This document shows positions 63,996-64,000 of a DNA stretch of 64,000 bases, piece by piece. Under the pieces are notes generated by a model. It was given only the letters and a program-made list of their open reading frames with translations. It searched no databases and was not told the DNA's origin. A program made the position numbers and the translations under genes. Each line of letters opens with the position of its first letter. Positions within the stretch are counted from its first letter, which is position 1. The stretch is from Cafeteria roenbergensis (taxonomy: Eukaryota; Sar; Bigyra; Bicosoecida; Cafeteriaceae), in assembly GCA_008330645.1 (NCBI GenBank), contig VLTN01000039.1:62001-126000 (forward strand). The letters run 5' to 3'.

Positions 63996-64000
63996 CGCAG

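Noticed and set aside
1-64000. Search for transposons, retroelements or virus-like genes
   Set aside because: No reverse transcriptase, integrase, transposase, capsid-like protein or long terminal or inverted repeats were seen.

Overview
The window is nuclear DNA from a very GC-rich microbial eukaryote (about 70% G+C by eye). The evidence is 27 spliceosomal introns, conserved eukaryote-only proteins (an ESCRT-III subunit, VPS26C, signal peptidase subunit SPCS2, CNOT10, NPL4, a BEACH-WD40 protein, lipin, the inositol pyrophosphate kinase VIP1, an Ariadne-type ubiquitin ligase) and no operons. Almost every intron starts GTGAG and ends GCAG, and nearly all genes stop at TGA. I cannot name the species. 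A heterotrophic stramenopile of the bicosoecid kind, or another GC-rich flagellate, would fit, but that is a guess from composition, the kinesin-14 with a CH domain and the SF-assemblin-like protein. I see no mobile element, viral gene, tRNA or rRNA.

Layout, left to right: a glycosyltransferase start cut by the left edge (-); a 1.75 kb gap; CH-domain kinesin-14 (+); PH/filamin-repeat protein (-); SPCS2 (+); Ariadne RBR E3 ligase (-); dual-specificity phosphatase (+); acidic signal-anchored protein (-); SF-assemblin-like coiled-coil protein (-); a small unknown protein (+); a large IQ-motif protein (+); CNOT10 (-); NSMAF-like BEACH-WD40 protein (-); lipin phosphatidate phosphatase (-); VIP1 inositol pyrophosphate kinase/phosphatase (+); VPS26C (+); F-BAR protein (-); VPS24/CHMP3 (+); NPL4 (-). 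That is 19 genes, 18 of them complete.

Genes are mostly arranged head-to-head (gaps of 210-480 bp that must hold two promoters) or tail-to-tail (gaps of 216-650 bp). Several large proteins carry long Ala-, Ser-, Gly- or acid-rich insertions between recognisable domains (VIP1 3194 residues, F-BAR protein 1919, lipin 1723, kinesin 1635, BEACH protein 1512). Small complex subunits (VPS26C, SPCS2, CHMP3) keep normal length. Introns sit towards the 5' ends of the large genes.

There is no obvious pathway cluster, although membrane traffic and lipid or inositol signalling are well represented (lipin and VIP1 share a promoter region; BEACH, VPS26C, F-BAR and ESCRT-III lie nearby). The features that most deserve a second look are genome-level: a near-invariant splice code, sense-strand poly-C runs in introns, a strongly over-represented GGCAGAGCC word, and frame-preserving minisatellites around NPL4. 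Coordinates of spliced genes come from manual splice prediction, each checked for reading-frame continuity.
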